Assembly: GCA_963628785.1 (NCBI GenBank)
Contig: CAVGGQ010000046.1
Location: forward strand, 1-17,477
Direction of reading: 5' to 3'
Length of the DNA stretch: 17,477 nt
Source: Apopatocola sp963628785
GTDB taxonomy: Bacteria > Bacillota > Clostridia > Oscillospirales > Oscillospiraceae
Shown here piece after piece: positions 5,018-13,091 of this stretch. Position 1 is the stretch's first letter, and each line of letters begins with the position of its first letter. The notes under the pieces are model-generated. The model made no database searches. It was not told where the DNA came from and was given only the letters and a program-made list of their open reading frames with translations. Made by a program: the position numbers and the translations under genes.

Positions 5018-7105
5018 ATGAGAAAATTCAGTGAATTCATCGTGAAGGCGCGCATACCGATCCTGATCCTCAGCATACTGCTGCTGATCCCGTCGGTGTT
5101 CGGCTACGTCAACACGAAAGTAAACTACGACATTCTTTATTATCTCCCCGACGACATCGAAACGATGCAGGGGCAGAACATTTTGCTTGACGAGTTCGGC
5201 AAGGGCGCGTACGCCATGCTGGTGTGCGAGGACATGCCGGACAAGGATGTCTCGGCACTGGCCGATGAGATCCGGAACGTGGATCATGTGGAGAGCGTGC
5301 TCGGCTACAGCGAGTTCTCCGACAGGATCCCGCCGGAGATGCTGCCGGACGAGATCCGCAATGTGTTCTATTCCGAGGACGGGAACGCCACGCTCCTCTT
5401 CCTCTTCTTCGACACCACGAGCTCGGAGAACGAGACGATGCAGGCCATCACCGAGATCCGTTCTCTGGCGGGGGAGCGGTGCTTCCTCTCAAGCATGTCG
5501 GCGGTCGTGACGGACACGAAGAACCTCGTGGACAAGGAACTGACGCCGTATGTGCTCATCGCCGTGGTGCTGTGCGCGATCGTGCTGGCACTCACGATGG
5601 ACTCGTTCCTGCTGCCGGTGCTGTTCCTCGCGGACATCGGCATGGCGATCCTCTACAACCTCGGCATGAACTTCATTCAGGGCGAAATTTCCTTCGTTAC
5701 GATGGCACTCGTGGCGGTGCTCCAGCTGGGTGTGACGATGGACTACTCCATCTTCCTTTATAACGCCTACAAGGAGCAGAAGCACGACACGGGCATCGAC
5801 AAGTACGAGGCCATGACGCGCGCCATCACGGCGACGATCGACTCGGTGACGGGCTCCTCGCTCACGACGATTGCGGGCTTCATCGCGCTGTGCTTCATGT
5901 CGTTCACGCTCGGCCTTGACCTCGGCATCGTGATGGCGAAGGGCGTGCTGCTCGGTGTCATCTGCTGCGTGACGGTGCTGCCGGCGCTCATCCTTACCTT
6001 TGACAAAGCCATTGAGAAGACGACGCACAAGCGCATCCATCTTCACAGCGGAAAGCTCTCGGACTTCATCGTCCGCCACTACCGCGTGTTTGCGATCGTG
6101 ATGCTCCTGCTCTGGATCCCTTCGATCTACGGCTACAACAAGATCAATGTCTACTATAAACTCGACAACAGCCTGCCGGAGTACCTCGGCAGCGTGCAGG
6201 CCAACAGCGAGCTGGAAGAAAACTTCGACATGAGCTCCGTATCGATGGTGCTCGTGAGCTCCGACCTCTCCCGCAAGGAGGGCAAGGCGATGACCGCCGA
6301 GATGGAGGATGTGGACGGCGTGAACTTCGTGCTCGGCATCGACAGTCTCGTCGGCTCGTCGCTCCCGGAGGAGCTCGTCCCCTCGAGCGTGAAGGACATT
6401 CTCGAGAGCGGCAACCGGAAGCTGCTGCTCATCTCCTCGAAGTACGCCGTGGCGACCGATGAGGTGAACGCGCAGTGTGATGCGCTCAACACCATCATCA
6501 AGCGATACGACCCAAACGGCATGCTCATCGGCGAGGCCCCGTGCACGAAGGACCTCATCGAGATCACCGATACCGACTTCACCACCGTGAGCGCGGTGTC
6601 CATCGGCGCCATCTTCGTGCTCATCCTGCTCGTGCTCAAGTCCGGGCTGCTGCCCGTCGTGCTCGTCATGGTCATCGAGCTCGCCATCTACATGAACATG
6701 AGCCTTGCCTACTACACCGGCACAACGCTTCCGTTCATTGCCTCGGTGTGCATCGGCACCATACAGCTCGGCGCGACCGTGGACTACGCCATATTGATGA
6801 CGACGCGCTACAAGACCGAGCGCATCGGCGGCGCCTCCTGCGAGGAGGCCGTCAAGACAGCGCTGGGCACATCGATGCACTCCGTCATCACGAGCGCACT
6901 CGGCCTCTTCGCCGCGACCATCGGCGTCGGCATTTATTCCGATGTCGACCTCATCAGCTCGCTGTGCATCCTCATGGCGCGCGGCGCCCTCATCAGTATG
7001 CTGGTGGTGCTCTTCATCCTGCCGAGCATGCTGATGCTCCTGGATAAACCCATCTGCCGGACAACGCGCGGCATGCGCCGTCTGCCCGATATCGAACATA
7101 AGTAA
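5018..7105 (+). CDS. MMPL/RND-superfamily membrane transporter
   Basis: The 695-residue product has the duplicated RND plan: a hydrophobic helix near the N-terminus (about 13-31), an extracytoplasmic loop, a block of about five helices (roughly 175-330), then the same layout again from about 350 (second loop 370-520, helices 525-685). Each half carries the MMPL Asp-Tyr pair in the fourth helix of its block: GVTMDYSIF (Asp242-Tyr243) and GATVDYAIL (Asp589-Tyr590), the proton-relay position in this family. The extracytoplasmic loops are shorter than in Gram-negative RND pumps. MMPL proteins export lipids, surface-active compounds or drugs using the proton gradient. A TetR gene with matching operators stands upstream, and a lipoprotein gene begins 14 bases after the stop, so it is the first gene of a regulated two-gene operon. 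The cargo is unknown; toxic-compound or lipid export is inference. Confidence 0.93.
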   Translation: MRKFSEFIVKARIPILILSILLLIPSVFGYVNTKVNYDILYYLPDDIETMQGQNILLDEFGKGAYAMLVCEDMPDKDVSALADEIRNVDHVESVLGYSEFSDRIPPEMLPDEIRNVFYSEDGNATLLFLFFDTTSSENETMQAITEIRSLAGERCFLSSMSAVVTDTKNLVDKELTPYVLIAVVLCAIVLALTMDSFLLPVLFLADIGMAILYNLGMNFIQGEISFVTMALVAVLQLGVTMDYSIFLYNAYKEQKHDTGIDKYEAMTRAITATIDSVTGSSLTTIAGFIALCFMSFTLGLDLGIVMAKGVLLGVICCVTVLPALILTFDKAIEKTTHKRIHLHSGKLSDFIVRHYRVFAIVMLLLWIPSIYGYNKINVYYKLDNSLPEYLGSVQANSELEENFDMSSVSMVLVSSDLSRKEGKAMTAEMEDVDGVNFVLGIDSLVGSSLPEELVPSSVKDILESGNRKLLLISSKYAVATDEVNAQCDALNTIIKRYDPNGMLIGEAPCTKDLIEITDTDFTTVSAVSIGAIFVLILLVLKSGLLPVVLVMVIELAIYMNMSLAYYTGTTLPFIASVCIGTIQLGATVDYAILMTTRYKTERIGGASCEEAVKTALGTSMHSVITSALGLFAATIGVGIYSDVDLISSLCILMARGALISMLVVLFILPSMLMLLDKPICRTTRGMRRLPDIEHK

Positions 7106-7119
7106 TGGAGGAAAACGAA

Positions 7120-9291
7120 ATGAAAAGCAAAAGACTCGGAGCGCTGCTTCTGGCGCTTTGCATGCTGATCTCTCTCGCCGGCTGCGGCTCGGCAGAGGAA
7201 ACGGCCGACACGGCCGCGACCGCGGAAACAGAAGAAGATTCTCTCGAAAACACCGCCATTTCCCTGCTCACCTCCGGCGGGCACAGCGACACGGCGGGCA
7301 AGGAGGAGACGGTCTACATCGTGGCCGATGCTTCCGGCAGTCCCAGAAAGATCATTGTGGAAAACCGTCTCAATAATCCGGAAGGCAGCGATGCGCTGAC
7401 CGACCGCACCGACCTCACCGACATTGAAAACACCAAGGGCGACGAGGACTACACGGAAAACGACGACGGCACCATCACCTGGAACGCCGGCGGCAGCGAC
7501 ATCTACTATCAGGGCAGCACCGACAAGGATCTGCCGGTCGATGTGAGCGTCGAGTATGTGCTCGACGGGAAGACCGTTTCGGCCGATGCGCTCGCCGGCG
7601 CGTCCGGCCACCTCGCCATCACCTTCCGCTACACGAACAACACCGGCCGCGAAACGACCGTGGACGGCGAAAAATGCACCGTCTATCAGCCCTATGTTAT
7701 GGTGTCCGGCCTGCTGCTCGACAACGATAAGGCGAGCAACGTGACCGTGACGAACGGCAAGACCGTCAACGACGGCGACCGCACCGTGGCGGTCGGCATC
7801 GCAATGCCGGGTCTCAGCGAAAGCCTCGGCCTTGCGGATCTCGCGGACGGCACGATCGTCATTCCCGAAGAGGTGACGGTCGAGGCCGATGTGACGGACT
7901 TCGAGCTTCTCACGACGCTCACGCTCGCCACGGACGACGCGCTCGGACAACTCGGCTTCGACGATGTCACCGATCTGGACGACCTCGAGGACAAGATCGG
8001 CGAACTCACCGACGGCGCGACAAAGCTCGTGGACGGCACGAAAGAATTCAGCGACTACATGGGACAGCTCAGCGACGCTTCCGAAACTCTCACGAGCGGT
8101 GCGGCCGATGTGAACTCGTACATGAACGCCCTGAGCGACGGCATTAACAAACTGCAGTCCGCCGTGACCGATCTTCCGGACGGCACGGCGCGTCTCCTCG
8201 CCGGAACGCAGGCTCTGAGCATCGCGCTCAAGAGCGGCTATACCGGCACCGATCTCTCAAAGTACGGCGTATATGAAGCGCTCTCGGTCATCGCCTCCGG
8301 CGCGGATTCCATTTCCGCGGCGGCCGACAGCATGATGACGGGCGCGGAGACTATCTCCGGCGCGGCGCAGCAGATCGCCGCGGGCGCTGTGAGCGGAAAC
8401 ACGGAGAGTGCCGAGAACTACGGCATCTGCGAAGCCGCGGGCGCGGTGGAGACCGGGCTCAAAGCCGCCGAAGAGCAGCTCGGCAAAAGCCTCAAGGAAG
8501 CCGGCGACGCACTCGACCGGGCCAACGCCTACAGCGGACAGGCCGCCGACTTACTCAGTGGTGTGCTCGAGACCGGCTCGAATCTCACGCCGGAACAGCA
8601 GCAGGCCATCTCCGGCGCCATCGGTGCCATCGGCGGCAGCGAGCAGTATGTTACGGGCGTGAAGAACAGCCTCGATGCTTCGCTCGATTTCTCGAGCGCG
8701 TACACGGCGCTCGAGAGCATCCAAAAGGGTGCATCCGCCATTTCCGCGGCGGCGCAGCAGATCGCCGTCGGCGCGAAGAGCGGCGATCAGACCTCTTCGG
8801 AAACTTACGGACTCTATGAAGCGTCGGCCGCCGTCAAGTCGGGCGCGGATACGCTCGCCGCAGCGGCACGGCAGATCATGGGTGCCGTGAACACCATGGC
8901 GAACGACGAAAACCTCGGCGCCATCATCTCCGGTCTCGAAGATCTCAACGAGCAGAGCGGCGCGCTCATCGATGCGGTCGACTCGCTGCAGAGCGGCGCT
9001 TCCTCTCTGAGCGAGGGAACCGGCACGCTGAGCGAGGGCATGAGCGAAGCCGACAGCGCGGTGAAGCAGCTCTATGAGAGCAGCATCGAGCTCAAGGACA
9101 GCATGTCCCGGCTCGACAGCGAAGGCATCGCCAAGATCGCCGAACTCGTGCAGGGCAACCTTGAGACCGTATTCCACCGCCTGCAGGCCGTGCAGGACTA
9201 CGCCGAGGAAGAAGAAAGCTACTCCGGCGCCCCCGATGGCGTAGAGACAAGCGTAAAATTTATCTGGAAAACCGACGCGGTGGAGAAGTAA
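7120..9291 (+). CDS. Long alanine-rich lipoprotein with Leu-Gly heptad repeats, putative MMPL partner
   Basis: The 723-residue product starts with a lipoprotein signal peptide ending in the lipobox LAGC (Cys near residue 22), then an acidic Thr/Ala/Glu linker. The ATG at 7120 is chosen because GGAGG lies 8 bases before it; an in-frame ATG at 7105 overlaps the transporter stop but has that same GGAGG downstream. Residues about 60-280 look like a folded extracytoplasmic domain. From about 283 on, the chain carries X-X-X-Leu-X-X-Gly-type heptads (for example IGELTDGATKLVDG) and three copies of a YGxxEA-centred unit (residues 382, 434 and 563). Similar heptads occur in YhgE/Pip-like proteins and in some MMPL proteins. 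No transmembrane helix follows the signal peptide. I infer that it works outside the membrane with the pump. No enzymatic motif is visible and the function is not established. Confidence 0.7.
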   Translation: MKSKRLGALLLALCMLISLAGCGSAEETADTAATAETEEDSLENTAISLLTSGGHSDTAGKEETVYIVADASGSPRKIIVENRLNNPEGSDALTDRTDLTDIENTKGDEDYTENDDGTITWNAGGSDIYYQGSTDKDLPVDVSVEYVLDGKTVSADALAGASGHLAITFRYTNNTGRETTVDGEKCTVYQPYVMVSGLLLDNDKASNVTVTNGKTVNDGDRTVAVGIAMPGLSESLGLADLADGTIVIPEEVTVEADVTDFELLTTLTLATDDALGQLGFDDVTDLDDLEDKIGELTDGATKLVDGTKEFSDYMGQLSDASETLTSGAADVNSYMNALSDGINKLQSAVTDLPDGTARLLAGTQALSIALKSGYTGTDLSKYGVYEALSVIASGADSISAAADSMMTGAETISGAAQQIAAGAVSGNTESAENYGICEAAGAVETGLKAAEEQLGKSLKEAGDALDRANAYSGQAADLLSGVLETGSNLTPEQQQAISGAIGAIGGSEQYVTGVKNSLDASLDFSSAYTALESIQKGASAISAAAQQIAVGAKSGDQTSSETYGLYEASAAVKSGADTLAAAARQIMGAVNTMANDENLGAIISGLEDLNEQSGALIDAVDSLQSGASSLSEGTGTLSEGMSEADSAVKQLYESSIELKDSMSRLDSEGIAKIAELVQGNLETVFHRLQAVQDYAEEEESYSGAPDGVETSVKFIWKTDAVEK

Positions 9292-9315
9292 ATAAGGACT
9301 GTGTTCGCGCGCCCC

Positions 9316-9470
9316 AAAGGCTCCCCTTGTGCGCAAGGGGAGCTGTCGGCGGAGCCGACTGAGGGGATGGAAAGCTGAAACTTCGCAGAAACTGCGTGTC
9401 CGGCCTCTCCATCACTTTCGTGACCGCCTAATGGCGGTGCCACCTTCCCTTGAGCACAAGGGGAGGCTTT
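9316..9470. repeat. Hairpin-rich intergenic repeat with terminal inverted repeats
   Basis: The ends are inverted copies about 26 bases long with three mismatches (AAAGGCTCCCCTTGTGC at the left; the right end reads the same way on the other strand). Inside are paired hairpins: GCTCCCCTT/AAGGGGAGC (9320-9343), GTCGGC/GCCGAC (9345-9359), CGCAG/CTGCG and ACCGCC/GGCGGT, placed nearly symmetrically. This resembles the short GC-rich repeats that recur between genes in gut Clostridia (recalled, not checked). No transposase and no clear target duplication is present. It fills most of the gap between the lipoprotein and htpG genes, and its last hairpin followed by CTTT may end transcription. Confidence 0.65.
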
Positions 9471-9593
9471 ACGAGGGAGGGGAATGCCCTTCGCAGCGGA
9501 CAAGCTCTCTTACCGCATCTGCCGGTTCGGCTGTTTTGGCCGGGCCGGCGGTACTTTTATTGTAACAAAATCATGAAATACAAAGCAAAGCGG

Positions 9594-9622
9594 TTGAATT
9601 CCGCGCGGCTTTGCATTATAAT
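9594..9622 (+). promoter_or_regulatory. Strong sigma-A promoter of htpG
   Basis: TTGAAT (9594-9599), a 17-base spacer and a perfect TATAAT (9617-9622) lie about 70 bases before the htpG ATG. No CIRCE-type inverted repeat (TTAGCACTC-N9-GAGTGCTAA) is present, so HrcA control is not indicated. Confidence 0.88.
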
Positions 9623-9691
9623 GTATGTTCTGGACAATAGGGCAGTCAGACCCGTTGTCTCGGATCCATCGTATAACGGAGGAAAAACATC

Positions 9692-11611
9692 ATGGCAAAG
9701 AAAGAATTTCAAGCGGAATCCCGTCGGCTCCTTGAGCTGATGATCAATTCCATCTACACCCATCAGGAGATCTTCCTGCGCGAGCTCATCTCCAACGCCT
9801 CGGACGCGATTGACAAGCTGTGCTTCCGCTCGCTCACCGATGAGAATGTCGGCATGAACCGCGAAGACTTCTGCATCCGGCTGAAGGCCGATAAGGAAAA
9901 GAAGACGCTCACCGTCTCCGACAACGGCATCGGCATGACCGCAGACGAGATGGAGTCAAACCTCGGCGTCATCGCCAAGTCCGGCTCCTTCGCGTTCAAG
10001 AAGGATCTCGACGCCGCCGACCGGGAAAAGGCGGACATCGACGTCATCGGCCAGTTCGGCGTCGGCTTCTACTCGGCGTTTATGGTGGCGAGCAAGGTCA
10101 CCGTCATCTCCCGCGCCTACGGCGAGGAAGGTGCCAACTGCTGGGAGAGCGAAGGCGCGGACGGCTACACCATCACGCCCTGCGAGAAAGAGACTGTCGG
10201 CACCGACATCATCCTCACGATGAAAGAGGACACCGACGACGACTGCTACAGCGTGTATCTCACGCCGTGGAAGATCCGGGAGCTCGTCAAGAAGTATTCG
10301 GACTATGTCCGCTGGCCCATCCGCACCGATGTGGAGACGAGCGAAAAGTACGAGACCGGCGAGACGGACGAAAACGGCATCCGGAAGATGGGCGTCCGCA
10401 CCGTGCTCAAAGAGGAAGTCGTCAACTCCATGGTGCCCATCTGGCAGCGCAGCAAGAAGGACGTCTCGGACGAGGACTGCATCGCGTTCTATAAAGAGAA
10501 GTTCCGCGACAGCGAGGACCCCGTGTCCGTCATCCGCGTGAACGCCGAGGGCACGGTCAGCTACCGCTGCATGCTCTTCATCCCCGCCAAGGCGCCGTAT
10601 GACTTCTACACCCGCGAGTATACGCCGGGTCTGCGCCTCTACTCCAACGGCGTCATGATCGTGGAAAAGTGCCCCGACCTGCTGCCCGACTGCTTCCGCT
10701 TCGTGCGAGGCATCGTTGATTCGCCCGACCTCTCGCTGAACATCTCCCGCGAAATGCTCCAGCATGACCGTCAGCTCAAGCTCATCTCGATGAACCTCGA
10801 GAAGAAGATCAAGGCCGAGCTCTCCCGCCTCATGGAGGCCGACCGCGAGAAGTACGAGAAGTTCTTTAACGTCTTCGGCACGCAGCTCAAGTACGGCATC
10901 ATCGGCGACTACGGCATGAAGCGCGACCTCCTCACCGACCTGCTGCTCTACCGCAGCGCGGAGAAGGAGAAGCTCATCTCCCTGCGCGAGTACACGGACG
11001 CCATGCCCGAGGAGCAGAAGTACATCTACTTCGCTTCCGCCGAAACGGCCGAGCGCGCCGCCAAGCTCCCGCAGACCGAGCAGGTCCGCGCCAAGGGCTA
11101 CGACATCCTCTGCTTCTCCACCGACGCGGACGAGTTTGTCGCTGAGATCCTCGGGACCTACGCCGACAAGAAGTTCTGCAACGTCTGCTCGCAGGATCTC
11201 GGCCTCGAATCCGACGAGGAGAAGGCCGCCGCCGACAAGGCGGACGAGGAGAATAAGCCGCTCACCGACTTCGTGAAGGAGCAGGTCGTCGACGCCGTTT
11301 CCGCCGTGAAGATCTCCCGCAAGCTCAAGAACTATGCCGTGTGCCTGTCCGCTGAGGGCGAGATCACGCTTGAAATGGAGCGCTACTTCCACTCCCTGCC
11401 CGGCACCGACCCCAACGCCATGCGCGCCAAACGCGTCCTCGAGCTCAACCTCGACCATCCGGCCGTAAAAGCTCTCGACGCCGCCCGCACCGCCGATCCC
11501 GACCGCGCCGCCACCATGGCCAAGGTACTCCTCGCGCAAGCCCAGCTCGTAGCCGGCATCACCCCGGACGATCCGGCGGAGTACAGCGAGCTCGTGTGCA
11601 AGCTGTTCTGA
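9692..11611 (+). CDS. htpG: Molecular chaperone HtpG (bacterial Hsp90)
   Basis: The 639-residue product is a full-length HtpG, close to the usual ~620-640. It is an ATP-driven cytosolic dimer that helps client proteins mature and recover from stress. The N-terminal GHKL ATPase domain shows the family boxes in order: IFLRELISNASDAIDKL near residues 26-42, DNGIGM from 77, GVIAKSGSFAF about 92-103, and GQFGVGFYSAFMV from 120. The middle domain carries NISREMLQ. The C-terminal dimer domain ends without the eukaryotic MEEVD tail, as expected. GGAGG lies nine bases before the ATG. It has its own promoter and stands alone between an intergenic repeat and the hemW group. Assignment is certain. Confidence 0.98.
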   Translation: MAKKEFQAESRRLLELMINSIYTHQEIFLRELISNASDAIDKLCFRSLTDENVGMNREDFCIRLKADKEKKTLTVSDNGIGMTADEMESNLGVIAKSGSFAFKKDLDAADREKADIDVIGQFGVGFYSAFMVASKVTVISRAYGEEGANCWESEGADGYTITPCEKETVGTDIILTMKEDTDDDCYSVYLTPWKIRELVKKYSDYVRWPIRTDVETSEKYETGETDENGIRKMGVRTVLKEEVVNSMVPIWQRSKKDVSDEDCIAFYKEKFRDSEDPVSVIRVNAEGTVSYRCMLFIPAKAPYDFYTREYTPGLRLYSNGVMIVEKCPDLLPDCFRFVRGIVDSPDLSLNISREMLQHDRQLKLISMNLEKKIKAELSRLMEADREKYEKFFNVFGTQLKYGIIGDYGMKRDLLTDLLLYRSAEKEKLISLREYTDAMPEEQKYIYFASAETAERAAKLPQTEQVRAKGYDILCFSTDADEFVAEILGTYADKKFCNVCSQDLGLESDEEKAAADKADEENKPLTDFVKEQVVDAVSAVKISRKLKNYAVCLSAEGEITLEMERYFHSLPGTDPNAMRAKRVLELNLDHPAVKALDAARTADPDRAATMAKVLLAQAQLVAGITPDDPAEYSELVCKLF

Positions 11612-11757
11612 CAGACGGAACCCCCGGCGGCAGGCTAACGCCGCCGCCGGCCCCCTTGGGGGGCACGAGATGATTTGAGCCCGTCCGGCTTAGCGCGCGT
11701 TTTGTCCCGCCCACAGGCGGAAGCATCCACATTATTTTCCCACCCCACGGAGGTATC

Positions 11758-13005
11758 ATGAGCGAACAGGAGAAGCGCTTAGGCGTTTATATTCATATTC
11801 CGTTCTGCGCGTCGAAGTGCGCGTACTGCGACTTTTGCAGTCTGCCGGGGAAGGATAAGCTGATGCCGTATTATCAGGACGCGCTGCTTATCCAGATCCA
11901 GGAGACCATGCCGCGCATGACGGATTACTTCATCGACACTGTGTACATCGGCGGCGGTACGCCGAGCTATTACGGCGCGCGGCGGCTCGTGGAGCTTCTG
12001 CAGGAGCTGAAGGTGACGAACCGTCTTTTGAAGAAGAGCGAGATCACCGTGGAGTGCAACCCCGACAGCGTGCGGCGCAAGGATCTGCGTCTGCTGCGCA
12101 AGGAGGGCGTGAACCGCATTTCGCTCGGCGCGCAGAGCGCGAACGACGACATTCTCCGCCGCATCGGCCGCCGGCACAACTGGCGGCAGGTGGAGATGGC
12201 GGTGCGCCGCGCCCGCAAGGCGGGCTTCCGCAACATCAGCATCGACCTCATTTACGGTCTCCCCGGGCAGACGCGCGAGGACTGGGCGGACACGCTCACA
12301 AAAACGATCGCGCTCAAGCCCGCCCACATCTCCTGCTACGGTCTGCGCCTCGAGGAGGGCACGCCCATGTACGACGAGTACGAGGGCACCGACCTGCTCC
12401 CATCGGACGACGACCAGGCGGATATGTACCTCTACGCCGTGGACTTCCTCGTACGCCACGGCTTCCGGCAGTACGAGATCTCCAACTTCGCCCGCCCCGG
12501 CTACGAGAGCCGGCACAATCTCAAGTACTGGCGGCTCAAGGACTACATCGGCTTCGGCGCGGCGGCCGCCTCCAATATCGGCATGCTGCGCTATACCTAC
12601 ACGCGCAATGTGCGCCGCTACATCGCCAACGTCTACTCCGACGATGAACTCATCGTCGAAAAGGAGCAGCTCGAGCGCCCCGACCGCGCGGGCGAGTACC
12701 TCATGCTCGGCCTGCGCACAACGATGGGCATCACCGAGAGCGAATACCGCACCATCTACAACAGCAGCTTCGAGCCCATTGAAGAGCTCCTCAAGGTGTT
12801 CGAGCAGAACGGCTGGGCACAGTGCGACAACGACCGCTGGCGCTTCACGCCGGGCGGATTTCTCGTGTCGAACGTGCTCATCGGTCTCCTGCTCGAAGCC
12901 CAGACCAAAGAAAAATTCAGCGCCAACCCCTGGATCCGCGAAGCCTTCGAAGCCAGGGGCCAGATGATCCCGTTTCCGACGGCTGCGGAGACATATATGA
13001 ACTGA
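11758..13005 (+). CDS. hemW: Radical SAM heme chaperone HemW
   Basis: The 415-residue product is a radical SAM protein of the HemW branch, long annotated as oxygen-independent coproporphyrinogen oxidase-like. HemW proteins bind heme and deliver it to membrane targets. Cys17, Cys21 and Cys24 in IPFCASKCAYCDF bind the 4Fe-4S cluster, with GGGTPS near residue 65 for SAM binding, and conserved ISIDLIYGLPGQT and YEISNFARPG segments. The extra Cys27 in CDFCS is not part of the core triad. GGAGG sits seven bases before the ATG. The VanW-like gene follows after about 86 bases, then metG, probably one transcript. HemW versus the anaerobic oxidase HemN is decided by IPFCxxKCxYCDF rather than the HemN CxYCGC pattern. 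That is a good but not absolute distinction. Confidence 0.92.
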   Translation: MSEQEKRLGVYIHIPFCASKCAYCDFCSLPGKDKLMPYYQDALLIQIQETMPRMTDYFIDTVYIGGGTPSYYGARRLVELLQELKVTNRLLKKSEITVECNPDSVRRKDLRLLRKEGVNRISLGAQSANDDILRRIGRRHNWRQVEMAVRRARKAGFRNISIDLIYGLPGQTREDWADTLTKTIALKPAHISCYGLRLEEGTPMYDEYEGTDLLPSDDDQADMYLYAVDFLVRHGFRQYEISNFARPGYESRHNLKYWRLKDYIGFGAAAASNIGMLRYTYTRNVRRYIANVYSDDELIVEKEQLERPDRAGEYLMLGLRTTMGITESEYRTIYNSSFEPIEELLKVFEQNGWAQCDNDRWRFTPGGFLVSNVLIGLLLEAQTKEKFSANPWIREAFEARGQMIPFPTAAETYMN

Positions 13006-13091
13006 GAATTTTCCCGCCCTTCGGCGGACGCCTCTCCCATACACCCGAAACATCAACCCGAAAGGCGGTGCCTGAGATCCGATACGATGAA

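Noticed and set aside
11624..11656. GC-rich hairpin after htpG as a terminator
   Set aside because: CCGGCGGC/GCCGCCGG can pair, but no T tract follows (GGCCCCCTTGGGG instead), so intrinsic termination is not supported.
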